A stretch of DNA of 64,000 nucleotides from LMUY01 sp965198895 (GTDB lineage: Bacteria > Pseudomonadota > Alphaproteobacteria > Acetobacterales > Acetobacteraceae), in assembly GCA_965198895.1 (NCBI GenBank), contig OZ240676.1:3658001-3722000 (forward strand), in the 5' to 3' direction. Position numbers and translations under genes: made by a program. The stretch's first letter is position 1, and every line of letters begins with the position of its first letter. This document shows, piece by piece, positions 7,760-17,368 of this stretch. Under the pieces are notes generated by a model. That model was not told where the DNA came from, ran no database searches, and saw only the letters and a program-made list of their open reading frames with translations.

Positions 7760-8590
7760 ATGAAGTATATCCGGCGCGTTCTGGCACTCCCCGTGCTGGC
7801 TTCTGTAGCCGCACTGCCGGCTGCCGCCCAGACGCCGCATCCGTGGGAGATCGGCATGCAGGCGTCGCATAGCCCGGTCGAGACCAGCATCCAGAGCCTG
7901 CATGCGCTGGTTAACGGGTTGATGATTGCCGTCGTGGTGCTCGTGGCGGCGCTCCTGCTTTACGTGATCTGGAAATTCAACCGGAAGCGCCACCCAGTCG
8001 CCAGTCGCGTCAGCCACAACACGATCCTGGAAGTCGCCTGGACGGTCATTCCGGTGCTGATCCTGGTCGTGATCGCCATCCCGTCGTTCCGCTTGGTCTA
8101 CTTCGAGGACCGCACGCGCGATGCCGACATGACGATCAAGGTGACCGGGCACCAGTGGTATTGGGAATACACCTACCCGGATAGCGGCAACATCGACTTC
8201 AACAGCATGATGATCGCCGACGAGGACATCAAGCCGGGCCAGATCCGCCGCTTGTCGGTCGACAATCCTCTGGTAGTCCCGGCCGGCAAAAACATTCGCA
8301 TCCTGACCACCGGGGCGGACGTGATCCACAGCTTCTTCATCCCGTCGCTGGGCGTGCAGCGCTATGCGATCCCGGGCCGCACCATCGAGACGTGGATGAA
8401 GGTCGACAAGCCCGGCGATTATTACGGCGAATGCAACCAGATTTGTGGCACAAATCACAGCGCGATGCCGATCCACGTGCAAGCGATGACGGATGCCGAC
8501 TACCAAACATGGCTGGGCCAGGCGAAGACCAAGTTCGCCAGCGATGCGGGCCCCGGCGAGCAACATTTCGCGTCGGTTGCCACGCCGTAA
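7760..8590 (+). CDS. ctaC: Cytochrome c oxidase subunit II
   Basis: A 276-residue aa3-type oxidase subunit II that receives electrons from cytochrome c through the CuA centre. A signal peptide (to about AAAQT, residue 24) is followed by two transmembrane helices (about 50-72 and 92-112) and a periplasmic cupredoxin domain. The aromatic electron-entry motif GHQWYWEY and the CuA ligands in YGECNQICGTNHSAMP are intact. A GAGGG ribosome-binding site precedes ATG 7760. It is the first gene of the oxidase operon, which continues through ctaD, ctaB, a coxF-like gene, ctaG, ctaE, DUF983 and SURF1. Confidence 0.97.
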   Translation: MKYIRRVLALPVLASVAALPAAAQTPHPWEIGMQASHSPVETSIQSLHALVNGLMIAVVVLVAALLLYVIWKFNRKRHPVASRVSHNTILEVAWTVIPVLILVVIAIPSFRLVYFEDRTRDADMTIKVTGHQWYWEYTYPDSGNIDFNSMMIADEDIKPGQIRRLSVDNPLVVPAGKNIRILTTGADVIHSFFIPSLGVQRYAIPGRTIETWMKVDKPGDYYGECNQICGTNHSAMPIHVQAMTDADYQTWLGQAKTKFASDAGPGEQHFASVATP

Positions 8591-8664
8591 CACCCGCCTA
8601 TCTGAGAAGCGGGCCTATTTGACCATCAGGGCCGCATCGCGCGCGGCACAGGAGAGTTCGGACG

Positions 8665-10263
8665 ATGTCGGCCACGACCCATGACCACACGCCAGATCAT
8701 GCTCATGACGATCACGGCCACGCGCCGGGCTTCGTCAATCGCTGGCTGTTCTCGACCAACCACAAGGACATCGGCACGCTGTATCTGATCTTCGCCGTAA
8801 TGGCGGGGACAGTGGGCGGTGTGCTGTCGCTGATCATGCGCGCCCAGCTGCAGTCGCCGGGTAACCACCTGATCGGATCGGGACAGGCCTGGAACAGCCT
8901 GGTCACGGCGCACGGCCTGATCATGATCTTCTTCACGGTGATGCCGGCGATGATCGGCGGGTTCGGCAACTGGTTCGTGCCGCTGATGATCGGCGCGCCG
9001 GACATGGCGTTCCCTCGGTTGAACAACATCTCGTTCTGGCTGCTGGTGCCCGCCTTCATGCTGGTGATGGCCGGGCTGCTGAGCGGCCAAGGCGCCGGAT
9101 CGGGCTGGACCCTGTATACGCCGCTATCGGCGCAGCAGGACATCTCGATGGACTACACCCTGTTCGCGCTGCATTTGGCGGGCATCTCGTCGCTGCTCGG
9201 CGCGATCAACTTCATCACCACCATCTTCAACATGCGCACGCCGGGCATGACCCTGCACAAGATGCCGCTGTTCGTGTGGTCGATGCTGGTGACGGCGTTC
9301 CTGCTGCTGCTGGCGATCCCGGTGCTGGCCGGCGCCATCACCATGCTGATCACCGACCGCAACTTCGGCACCTCGTTCTTCGACCCGAAGGGCGGCGGCG
9401 ACCCGGTGCTGTTCCAGCACCTGTTCTGGTTCTTCGGCCACCCCGAGGTCTACATCATGATCCTGCCGGGCTTCGGCATGATCAGCCACATCATCTCGAC
9501 CTTCAGCAAGAAGCCGATCTTCGGCTACCTGGGCATGGCTTACGCGATGGTGGCGATCGGCGTCGTCGGCTTCGTCGTGTGGGCCCACCACATGTTCGTC
9601 TCCGGCATCAGCGTCGACACCCGCGCCTATTTCATGGCCGCTACGATGATCATCGCGGTGCCGACTGGCATCAAGATCTTCTCATGGATTGCCACCATGT
9701 GGGGCGGTTCCATCGAGATGAACACTCCGATGCTGTGGGCCGTCGGCTTCATCTTCCTGTTCACCGTCGGCGGCGTGACCGGCGTGGTGCTATCCAATGC
9801 CGGCATCGACGAGATCCTGCACAATAGCTACTACGTGGTGGCGCATTTCCACTACGTGCTGTCGCTCGGCGCGGTGTTCTCGATCTTCGCCGGCTTCTAC
9901 TACTGGATCGGCAAGATGAGCGGCCACCAGTATCCGGAGTTCTGGGGTAAGGTGCACTTCTGGGTCACGTTCGTCGGCGTGAACCTGACGTTCTTCCCGA
10001 TGCACTTCCTGGGCTTGGCCGGCATGCCGCGCCGCTACCCGGACTATCCGGACGCTTTCGCTGGCTGGAACCACGTGGCCTCGATGGGGTCTTATATCGG
10101 CGGCTTCTCCGTGCTGATCTTCTTCTACGTCGTGTTCCGCACATTCACGTCGAAGGTGCCGGTGCCGGCAAACTACTGGGGCGAGGGTGCGACCACGCTC
10201 GAGTGGACGGTCAGCTCGCCGCCCCCGTTCCACACCTTCGAAGAGCTGCCGCGCGTTCGATGA
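8665..10263 (+). CDS. ctaD: Cytochrome c oxidase subunit I
   Basis: A 532-residue heme-copper oxidase subunit I with twelve predicted transmembrane helices, carrying heme a and the heme a3/CuB oxygen-reducing site. Diagnostic stretches are FSTNHKDIGTLYL near the N-terminus, WFFGHPEVYIMILPGFG holding the CuB histidine-tyrosine pair, VWAHHMFVSG with the two further CuB histidines, and the heme-binding VVAHFHYVLSLG. The first 20 residues are unusually His/Asp rich, which may be incidental. It is the full family length. Its TGA overlaps the ctaB ATG (ATGA), so heme O synthase is coupled to the subunit that uses it. Confidence 0.98.
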   Translation: MSATTHDHTPDHAHDDHGHAPGFVNRWLFSTNHKDIGTLYLIFAVMAGTVGGVLSLIMRAQLQSPGNHLIGSGQAWNSLVTAHGLIMIFFTVMPAMIGGFGNWFVPLMIGAPDMAFPRLNNISFWLLVPAFMLVMAGLLSGQGAGSGWTLYTPLSAQQDISMDYTLFALHLAGISSLLGAINFITTIFNMRTPGMTLHKMPLFVWSMLVTAFLLLLAIPVLAGAITMLITDRNFGTSFFDPKGGGDPVLFQHLFWFFGHPEVYIMILPGFGMISHIISTFSKKPIFGYLGMAYAMVAIGVVGFVVWAHHMFVSGISVDTRAYFMAATMIIAVPTGIKIFSWIATMWGGSIEMNTPMLWAVGFIFLFTVGGVTGVVLSNAGIDEILHNSYYVVAHFHYVLSLGAVFSIFAGFYYWIGKMSGHQYPEFWGKVHFWVTFVGVNLTFFPMHFLGLAGMPRRYPDYPDAFAGWNHVASMGSYIGGFSVLIFFYVVFRTFTSKVPVPANYWGEGATTLEWTVSSPPPFHTFEELPRVR

Positions 10264-11198
10264 GCACGGCGGTAACACAACCCCTGGCGGCGACCTACAC
10301 GGTTGCCGTCGGGGCGTCCTGGCGGGATTGGCTGGGTTTGTTGAAGCCACGGGTGGTGACGCTCGTGGTTCTGACCGGGATCGTTGGCATGATGGTGGCG
10401 CCGGGCCACCTGCACCCGGTGCTCGCCTTTACGGCCGTGCTGTGTATTGCGGTGGCGGCCGGTGCGGCCGGCGCGATCAACATGTGGTACGATCGCGACA
10501 TCGATGCGGTGATGCGGCGGACCAGCCGCCGGGCAATTCCGATGGGCAAGATCGAGCCCGGCGAGGCGCTGACCTTCGGCATCGTGCTCGCCGTGTCGTC
10601 CGTCATCATCATGGCGCTGGCGACCAATTTCGTGGCCGCCGCATGGCTCGCGCTGTCGATCGCCTTCTACGTCTTCGTCTACACGATGTGGCTGAAGCGC
10701 CGCACCCCGCAGAACATCGTCATCGGCGGCGCCGCCGGTGCGTTCCCCCCGGTAATTGGCTGGGCGGCGGTGAGCGGGCACGTCAGCGCGATGCCGTTGC
10801 TGCTGTTCGGGATCGTCTTTCTCTGGACGCCGCCGCATTTCTGGGCGCTCGCGCTGTATGCCTGCAAGGATTACGGCCGCGCTGGCGTGCCGATGCTGCC
10901 CGTGGTCGCCGGGGCGCGGCATACCCGGCTGCAGATACTGTTGTACACCTTGGTGCTGCTGCCGTTCTCGGCGCTGCCTTGGCTGCTCGGATATGCCGGG
11001 GCCGTCTATGGTCTGACGGCCATCGCGCTGGGGTTCGGCTTCGTGCTGAGCGCTGTCCTGGTTTGGCGTGACAAGCAGGATGCGGAGGGCGTCAGTCTGA
11101 CCAACGACGTGCCGGCCCGCGCTGCATTCCGTTTCTCGCTCGCCTACCTCGCCATCCTGTTCGGCGCTGTCGCGGTGGACCACTTCTTCGTTGTCTAG
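10260..11198 (+). CDS. ctaB: Protoheme IX farnesyltransferase (heme O synthase)
   Basis: A 312-residue UbiA-superfamily prenyltransferase that adds the farnesyl group to heme B to make heme O, precursor of heme A. The two Asp-rich prenyl-diphosphate motifs are present: NMWYDRDIDAVMRRT (about 75-90) and the later YKRRTPQN-type loop LKRRTPQNIVIGG. About eight hydrophobic helices are visible. The ATG overlaps the ctaD stop, and its 3' end overlaps the small coxF-like gene by eight bases. The tight coupling fits assembly of the aa3 oxidase. Confidence 0.97.
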   Translation: MSTAVTQPLAATYTVAVGASWRDWLGLLKPRVVTLVVLTGIVGMMVAPGHLHPVLAFTAVLCIAVAAGAAGAINMWYDRDIDAVMRRTSRRAIPMGKIEPGEALTFGIVLAVSSVIIMALATNFVAAAWLALSIAFYVFVYTMWLKRRTPQNIVIGGAAGAFPPVIGWAAVSGHVSAMPLLLFGIVFLWTPPHFWALALYACKDYGRAGVPMLPVVAGARHTRLQILLYTLVLLPFSALPWLLGYAGAVYGLTAIALGFGFVLSAVLVWRDKQDAEGVSLTNDVPARAAFRFSLAYLAILFGAVAVDHFFVV

Positions 11199-11346
11199 CG
11201 AGTTCCCACCCCCGCTCTCCCCAGCCGAGGCTGCCGAACTGCGCCGGCGTCAGAAGGGCCGCAACATCGCCCTGCTGATCGCGCTGCTAGCCGTCGTTGC
11301 GCTGTTCTACGCTATCTCCATCGTCAAGCTCGGAGGTCAGGGATGA
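11191..11346 (+). CDS. CoxF-like small membrane protein of the oxidase operon
   Basis: A 51-residue protein read from a TTG at 11191: a proline/charged N-terminus (SSEFPPPLSPAEAAELRRRQ), one hydrophobic helix (about residues 27-45, IALLIALLAVVALFYAISIV) and a short tail. It overlaps the ctaB end by eight bases and its TGA overlaps the ctaG ATG, filling the gap exactly. Alphaproteobacterial oxidase operons often hold such a small gene (coxF) between ctaB and ctaG; its role in oxidase assembly is not well defined. The position, coupled ends and single helix support a real gene despite the rare start codon. Confidence 0.8.
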   Translation: MSSEFPPPLSPAEAAELRRRQKGRNIALLIALLAVVALFYAISIVKLGGQG

Positions 11347-11957
11347 CGCGCAACGCAATCGTCGGCACGGCATCGGCTCTCGCTGTCGCCGGCATGCTGG
11401 GCATGGCGTTTGCCTCCGTCCCGCTTTATCGGATGTTCTGCGCCGCCACGGGCTATGACGGCACGCCTCAGATCGGGCCGGAGCAATCCCCCGGCGCCGT
11501 CTCCCGTCAGATCACCGTGGCGATGAACGCCGACACCAGCCCAAGCCTGCCCTGGGCGTTCGGGCCCGAGCAGCGCAGCGTCACGATGAAGATCGGCGAG
11601 GAACAGCTCGCCTTCTACGACGGCAAGAACCTCGGCGACCACACCATCACCGGCCACGCCCTGTATAATGTCACCCCGGACGTCGTGGGCCGTTACTTCC
11701 ACAAGACCGAGTGTTTCTGCTTCACCAGCCAGACGCTGGCCGCGGGCGAGAAGGTGCAGTTTCCCGTCACCTTCTGGGTCGACCCGGCCATCCTGAACGA
11801 CCCGGAGACACGGGACATCCACACGATCACCCTGTCCTACACCTTCTTCCCCTCGCTCGAGGAGGCGGCGCGGACGGGGGCCTTGGCCAAAGCCGGGCCT
11901 CACACCGGCAATACCGGCCAACCCCGCATCTTGGAAACCGGGTCGGCCGGGGGGTGA
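11343..11957 (+). CDS. ctaG: Cytochrome c oxidase assembly protein CtaG/Cox11
   Basis: A 204-residue Cox11-type copper chaperone that delivers copper to the CuB site of subunit I. One N-terminal membrane helix (about 8-28) is followed by a periplasmic immunoglobulin-like domain containing the copper-binding CFCF motif in KTECFCFTSQTL. SVPLYRMFCAATGYDGT after the helix is typical of the family. The start overlaps the stop of the small coxF-like gene. The C-terminal 30 residues are low-complexity Gly/Ala/Thr and probably dispensable. Confidence 0.96.
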   Translation: MTRNAIVGTASALAVAGMLGMAFASVPLYRMFCAATGYDGTPQIGPEQSPGAVSRQITVAMNADTSPSLPWAFGPEQRSVTMKIGEEQLAFYDGKNLGDHTITGHALYNVTPDVVGRYFHKTECFCFTSQTLAAGEKVQFPVTFWVDPAILNDPETRDIHTITLSYTFFPSLEEAARTGALAKAGPHTGNTGQPRILETGSAGG

Positions 11958-12020
11958 CGCCCCCTGCAGCTTTCTCTATCCTGGCCGTAATGCGCCGCAG
12001 CACTCGATAGGTTCTTCCCA

Positions 12021-12872
12021 ATGGACACGCACGCACCGACCCTGCCCGTTACCTCGTCCGGGATGAAGCAGCCCTATCACCTGGTCAATCCGAGTCCATG
12101 GCCGCTCACCGGTGCGCTCGGCGCCGGGCTGACGGTGGTTGGAATCGTCCACGCCGCCCATTTCGGCTCCTACCTGTGGCTCTCCATCGGGTTGGCCGTG
12201 CTGATCGCGACCGCGACGATGTGGTGGCTGGACGTGCTGAAGGAGAGCAGCACGCCGGGCCTGCACAGCCCCGTCGTCCGCCTCGGCCTGCGCTACGGCA
12301 TGACGCTGTTCATCTCCAGCGAGGTCATGTTCTTCGTCGGCTTCTTCTGGGCCTTCTTCCACTTCGCCCTGTTTCCCGAGCATGTGCTGGATGCGACCGG
12401 CCCGGCCATCTGGCCACCCGCCGGAATCGAGACGTTCGATCCGTTCCACCTGCCGTTCCTCAACACGATGATCCTGCTGCTCTCGGGTTGCACGGTCACC
12501 TGGGCGCATCACTCGCTGCTCGAGGGGAATCGCCGCGGGCTGATCATGGGGCTGGGCTGCACCGTCCTGCTCGGTATGTCGTTCACCTGCTTCCAGGTCC
12601 TCGAATATTCGAGCGCGCCCTTCAAGTTCGACGGCGGCGGCGTCTATCCAGCGGTGTTCTTCCTCGCCACCGGCTTCCACGGCGCCCACGTCATCATCGG
12701 CACTATCTTCCTGACGGTGTGCTGGTTCCGCTCCAAGGCCGGCCAGTTCACGCCCCAGCGGCATTTCGGTTTCGAGGCCGCCGCCTGGTATTGGCACTTC
12801 GTCGACGTGGTGTGGCTGTTCCTGTTCGTGGCCGTGTATTGGTGGGGCGCCGGCGTCATCGCCGCGGAGTAA
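12021..12872 (+). CDS. ctaE: Cytochrome c oxidase subunit III
   Basis: A 283-residue subunit III with seven transmembrane helices, which stabilises the catalytic core and contributes to proton uptake. Typical stretches are KQPYHLVNPSPWPL at the N-terminus, SSEVMFFVGFFWAFFH with the conserved glutamate, TGFHGAHVIIGTIFL and AWYWHFVDVVWLFLF near the C-terminus. It follows ctaG by about 60 bases in the same operon. The C-terminal WWGAG is the normal family end. Confidence 0.97.
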   Translation: MDTHAPTLPVTSSGMKQPYHLVNPSPWPLTGALGAGLTVVGIVHAAHFGSYLWLSIGLAVLIATATMWWLDVLKESSTPGLHSPVVRLGLRYGMTLFISSEVMFFVGFFWAFFHFALFPEHVLDATGPAIWPPAGIETFDPFHLPFLNTMILLLSGCTVTWAHHSLLEGNRRGLIMGLGCTVLLGMSFTCFQVLEYSSAPFKFDGGGVYPAVFFLATGFHGAHVIIGTIFLTVCWFRSKAGQFTPQRHFGFEAAAWYWHFVDVVWLFLFVAVYWWGAGVIAAE

Positions 12873-12914
12873 CGGGGCATCACCAGCCCCACTCTCCTGC
12901 CCAGCCTTCTCAGG

Positions 12915-13246
12915 GTGTCGTTGCTGGGGCGGTGCCCGCGATGCGGTGAGGGCAAGGTGTTCGATGGCATCCTCGAAATTCGCGACCGCTGCCCCGTGTG
13001 TGACCTGAACCTGGGGGCGGCGGATACCGGGGACGGGGCTGCCGCTTTCATCATCCTGATCGAGAGCACGTTCCTCGTGGCGCTCGCCTTCTGGGTCGAG
13101 TTCCGCTTCAACCCGCCGCTCTGGTCCACATCATCTTGTGGCCGCTGTTGGCCATCCCAGGTGCTATCCTGATGATGCGGCCGGTCAAGGCGTTCCTCGT
13201 GGCGCAGCAATTCCGCAACCGGCCCGAGGAAATGGGTGCGGAATGA
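12915..13246 (+). pseudogene. DUF983 membrane protein, frameshifted
   Basis: A DUF983 gene, a family of small proteins with an N-terminal zinc-ribbon-like segment and two membrane helices, often found between ctaE and SURF1 genes. The first part is normal: LLGRCPRCGEGKVFDG, then RCPVCDLNLGAADTGDG and a first helix to NPPLW. At about 13122-13125 one base is missing: restoring a G after TGG lets the frame continue as VHIILWPLLAIPGAILMM and on to a TGA at 13244-13246 that overlaps the SURF1 ATG. With that base the protein would be 110 residues, the family's usual length. The unshifted frame ends early at 13172. There is no slippery run, so I read it as mutation or sequencing error. Confidence 0.85.
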
Positions 13247-13913
13247 GCGCGGTCGTCGGTACTCCCTTGCGGCGGCTCGTCGGCCCGACGCTGATCACCT
13301 GCGTCATGCTGGCGATTTTGGTGGGGCTAGGCGTGTGGCAGGTCGAACGCCTGCATTGGAAGCTCGGGCTGCTGGCACAGATCGATCACGCCGAAGCAGC
13401 GCCGCCGGAGCCACTTCGGGGCGTGCCCGACCAGTTCACCAAGGTGAGCGCCACGGGCGTGCTGCGAAGCGATCTGCGCGCCTACTATGGATACGACGTC
13501 CATGGCACAACGGAGGGCTCGCAGTTGATCGAGCCCTTGGATCGGCCAGGGCAGGACCCGGTGCTGGTCAACCTGGGCTGGGTGCCGGAAGGCTTCAGCA
13601 CGCCGATCGGCGGCCCCGCGACGATCGCGGGCTATGTCCGACTGCCTGCCGAGCCGGGCCTGTTCACGCCGGCCCCTGATATCGCGCACCGGCATTTCTT
13701 CAACCTCGACCCGCCGGTGATTGGCGCGGCCCTCGGCCTCGCCCGCGTGGCGCCGTTCACCCTCATCGCCATGGGGCAGGGTGGCCCGCCGGAACCCGCC
13801 AGCGCCCTGCCGCGGCCGCCCAACGACCACCTTGGCTACGCGCTGACCTGGTTCGGGCTGGCTGTCACGCTGGTGGTCACCTACGCCCTCTTTGTCCGCA
13901 AGGCCCTCCGCCC

Positions 13914-13917
<4 letters not shown>
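13243..13917 (+). CDS. SURF1-family cytochrome oxidase biogenesis protein
   Basis: A 224-residue SURF1/Shy1 homologue that helps insert heme a into subunit I. It has two terminal membrane helices (about 14-34 and 200-218) and a periplasmic domain with the family features LGVWQVERLHWK, YGYDVHGTTEGSQLIEPL, VLVNLGWVPEG and the C-terminal PPNDHLGYALTWFGLA. The ATG overlaps the DUF983 stop and its own TGA overlaps the next gene's ATG. If DUF983 really is frameshifted, translational coupling into this gene may be weakened. Confidence 0.95.
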
Positions 13918-15410
<1,493 letters not shown>

Positions 15411-15414
15411 CGGC

Positions 15415-15594
15415 ATGGACCCAGCCACGCATATCGTGAAACGCTACGCCGGCACCCGGCTCTACGACACGACGGCCCTGGCCTACACGACCCCCGAGAG
15501 CCTGCGTGAGGCACGCTGGACCGTGGTGATATACGAGGCCGAAACGGGCGAAGACATCACACAACAGATCCTGCCTGGGAAACGCCATGACTGA
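15415..15594 (+). CDS. Stand-alone PHB accumulation regulator DNA-binding domain
   Basis: A 59-residue protein that consists only of the PHB_acc_N domain: VKRYAGTRLYDTTALAYTT, an ESLREA helix and YEAETGEDITQQIL. Full-length PhaR regulators of polyhydroxyalkanoate storage are about 150-200 residues and have a C-terminal repeat region that is absent here. It begins five bases after the M32 stop and overlaps the following SDR gene by eight bases. It may be a minimal DNA-binding protein or a relic; nothing links it directly to polyhydroxybutyrate genes in this window. Confidence 0.8.
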   Translation: MDPATHIVKRYAGTRLYDTTALAYTTPESLREARWTVVIYEAETGEDITQQILPGKRHD

Positions 15595-16336
15595 CCGCCT
15601 CGCCGGCAAGACCGCCTTCGTCACCGCCGCGGCGCAGGGGATCGGCCGTGCCACTGCGCTCGCCTTCGCAGCCGAGGGCGCCAGCGTCATCGCGACCGAC
15701 CTGAACGAGGCTAAGGTCGCCGAAATCGCCAGCCACCGGATCCGCACCTTCCGGTTGGATGCGCTGAACGCCGACGACATCACGGCCGCGGCCAAGAACG
15801 CCGGGCGGGTGGATGTACTGTTCAATTGTGCGGGCTTCGTCCACCAGGGCTCGATCCTGGACGCGACGGAGGAGGAGTGGGATTTCGCGTTCAACCTGAA
15901 CGTCCGCTCGATGTTCCGCACCATCCGAGCCTTCCTGCCCAGCATGCTGCAGGAGGGCGGTGGGTCGATCGTGAACATCTCGTCCGGTGCGTCATCCATT
16001 AAGGGTGCGCCGAACCGCTTCATCTACGGCACCACGAAGGCCGCCGTGATCGGGCTGACCAAATCCGTGGCCGCCGACACCGTAGCGCGCGGCATCCGCT
16101 GCAACGCGATCTGCCCGGGCACGATCCAAACGCCTTCGCTGGACGACCGCATCGCCGCCAACGCCGCCGCGTCCGGCGGCATGGAGCAAGCCCGCACCGC
16201 CTTCGTCGCACGCCAGGCTATGGGCCGGTTGGGTACGCCGGAGGAGATCGCGGCGCTGGCCGTCTACCTGGCCTGCGACGAGAGCCGCTTCGTCACCGGA
16301 CAGGCCATGGTGATCGACGGCGGCTGGACGCTGTAG
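15587..16336 (+). CDS. SDR oxidoreductase, probably 2-keto-3-deoxy-L-fuconate dehydrogenase type
   Basis: A 249-residue short-chain dehydrogenase. The NAD-binding TAAAQGIGRA motif (about 13-22), acidic residue D39 after β2 (NAD preference), NCAG, the catalytic serine in NISSG, and YGTTK with Tyr and Lys are all present. The sequence resembles the UcpA/DHRS6-like dehydrogenases that oxidise 2-keto-3-deoxy-L-fuconate or -rhamnonate. The next gene is a fumarylacetoacetate-hydrolase-family enzyme, the usual partner that cleaves the resulting 2,4-diketo acid. The substrate is inferred from this pairing. Confidence 0.85.
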   Translation: MTDRLAGKTAFVTAAAQGIGRATALAFAAEGASVIATDLNEAKVAEIASHRIRTFRLDALNADDITAAAKNAGRVDVLFNCAGFVHQGSILDATEEEWDFAFNLNVRSMFRTIRAFLPSMLQEGGGSIVNISSGASSIKGAPNRFIYGTTKAAVIGLTKSVAADTVARGIRCNAICPGTIQTPSLDDRIAANAAASGGMEQARTAFVARQAMGRLGTPEEIAALAVYLACDESRFVTGQAMVIDGGWTL

Positions 16337-16372
16337 CCCTAACAAGACCTGAACGATGAGGAAGAACGATCC

Positions 16373-17218
16373 ATGAAGCTGCTCCGTGTTGGCGCGCCCG
16401 GCGCCGAGAAACCCGCCATCCTGGCCGCCGACGGCACGATGCGGGATCTGTCCGCCCATATTCACGACATCGATGGCGCCGCGCTGTCACCCGCGGGTCT
16501 GGCGAAGATCGCCGCACTCGACCTGGCGAGCCTGCCCAAGGTGGAAGGCAGCCCGCGCATCGGCTCCTGCGTCGTACGGCCGCTGAACTTCGTCTGCATC
16601 GGCCTGAACTACGCCGACCACGCCGCCGAGACGGGTGCCGCGATCCCCAAGGAGCCGATCGTGTTCCTGAAATCGCTCGGCGCTTTCAGCGGGCCGAACG
16701 ACGATGTCCGGATCCCGCGCGGCTCCAAGAAGACCGACTGGGAAGTGGAACTCGGCATCATCATCGGCACCAAGGCGTCCTACGTGCCGGACAACGAGGC
16801 GATGGATCATGTCGCCGGATACTGCGTCGTGAACGACGTCAGCGAGCGGGAATTCCAGGCCGAGCGTGGCGGCACCTGGGACAAGGGCAAGGGCTGCGAC
16901 ACCTTCGGCCCGACCGGCCCCTGGATGGTCACCAAGGACGAAGTGCCCGACCCGCAGGCGCTGGACCTGTGGTGCGAGGTCGACGGCAAGCGCATGCAGA
17001 ACGGCAGCACGAAAACGATGATCTTCGGCGTGAAGCACCTGGTGAGCTACGTCAGCCATTTCATCACCCTGCACCCCGGCGACGTGATCGCCACCGGCAC
17101 GCCGCCCGGCGTAGGCCTGGGCATCAAGCCGGAGCCGATATTCCTGAAGGCCGGCCAGGTGATGCGCCTCGGCGTGCAGGGCCTGGGCGAGCAGCAGCAA
17201 AGGTTGGTCGCCGCGTAA
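16373..17218 (+). CDS. Fumarylacetoacetate hydrolase family protein (2,4-diketo-3-deoxy sugar acid hydrolase type)
   Basis: A 281-residue FAH-fold metal-dependent hydrolase. Key blocks are CIGLNYADHAAETG, the metal-binding glutamates in DWEVELGIIIG, the GYCVVNDVSERE stretch, KGCDTFGPTGPW and DVIATGTPPGVGLG. The length and the N-terminal β-domain match 2,4-diketo-3-deoxy-L-fuconate hydrolases, which yield pyruvate plus L-lactate. It lies 36 bases after the SDR gene in one operon, giving the last two steps of a non-phosphorylated deoxysugar route. The earlier dehydratase and dehydrogenase of that route are not adjacent. Confidence 0.88.
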   Translation: MKLLRVGAPGAEKPAILAADGTMRDLSAHIHDIDGAALSPAGLAKIAALDLASLPKVEGSPRIGSCVVRPLNFVCIGLNYADHAAETGAAIPKEPIVFLKSLGAFSGPNDDVRIPRGSKKTDWEVELGIIIGTKASYVPDNEAMDHVAGYCVVNDVSEREFQAERGGTWDKGKGCDTFGPTGPWMVTKDEVPDPQALDLWCEVDGKRMQNGSTKTMIFGVKHLVSYVSHFITLHPGDVIATGTPPGVGLGIKPEPIFLKAGQVMRLGVQGLGEQQQRLVAA

Positions 17219-17232
17219 CGGCCCTCACTGGC

Positions 17233-17253
17233 CCCCTCCCCTTGACGGAGGGG
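17233..17253 (+). terminator. Hairpin downstream of the FAH gene
   Basis: An inverted repeat CCCCTCC/GGAGGGG with a seven-base loop lies 15 bases after the stop codon. There is no clear T-run, so it may stabilise the 3' end or aid Rho-dependent termination. Confidence 0.45.
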
Positions 17254-17368
17254 TCAGCGCAGGGCGGTCGCGGCACACTAGTGCGTCGCTCGGACCGCGG
17301 CGCTGGTGCGGCTAGATTTCACGGGCGCAAGCTAGCGGACTCGGAACAAACCCGGCATACCCCGCGGC

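Noticed and set aside
13115..13130. Programmed ribosomal frameshift in the DUF983 gene
   Set aside because: No slippery heptamer, no stimulating structure; CTCTGGTCC offers no pause site, so mutation or sequencing error is simpler.
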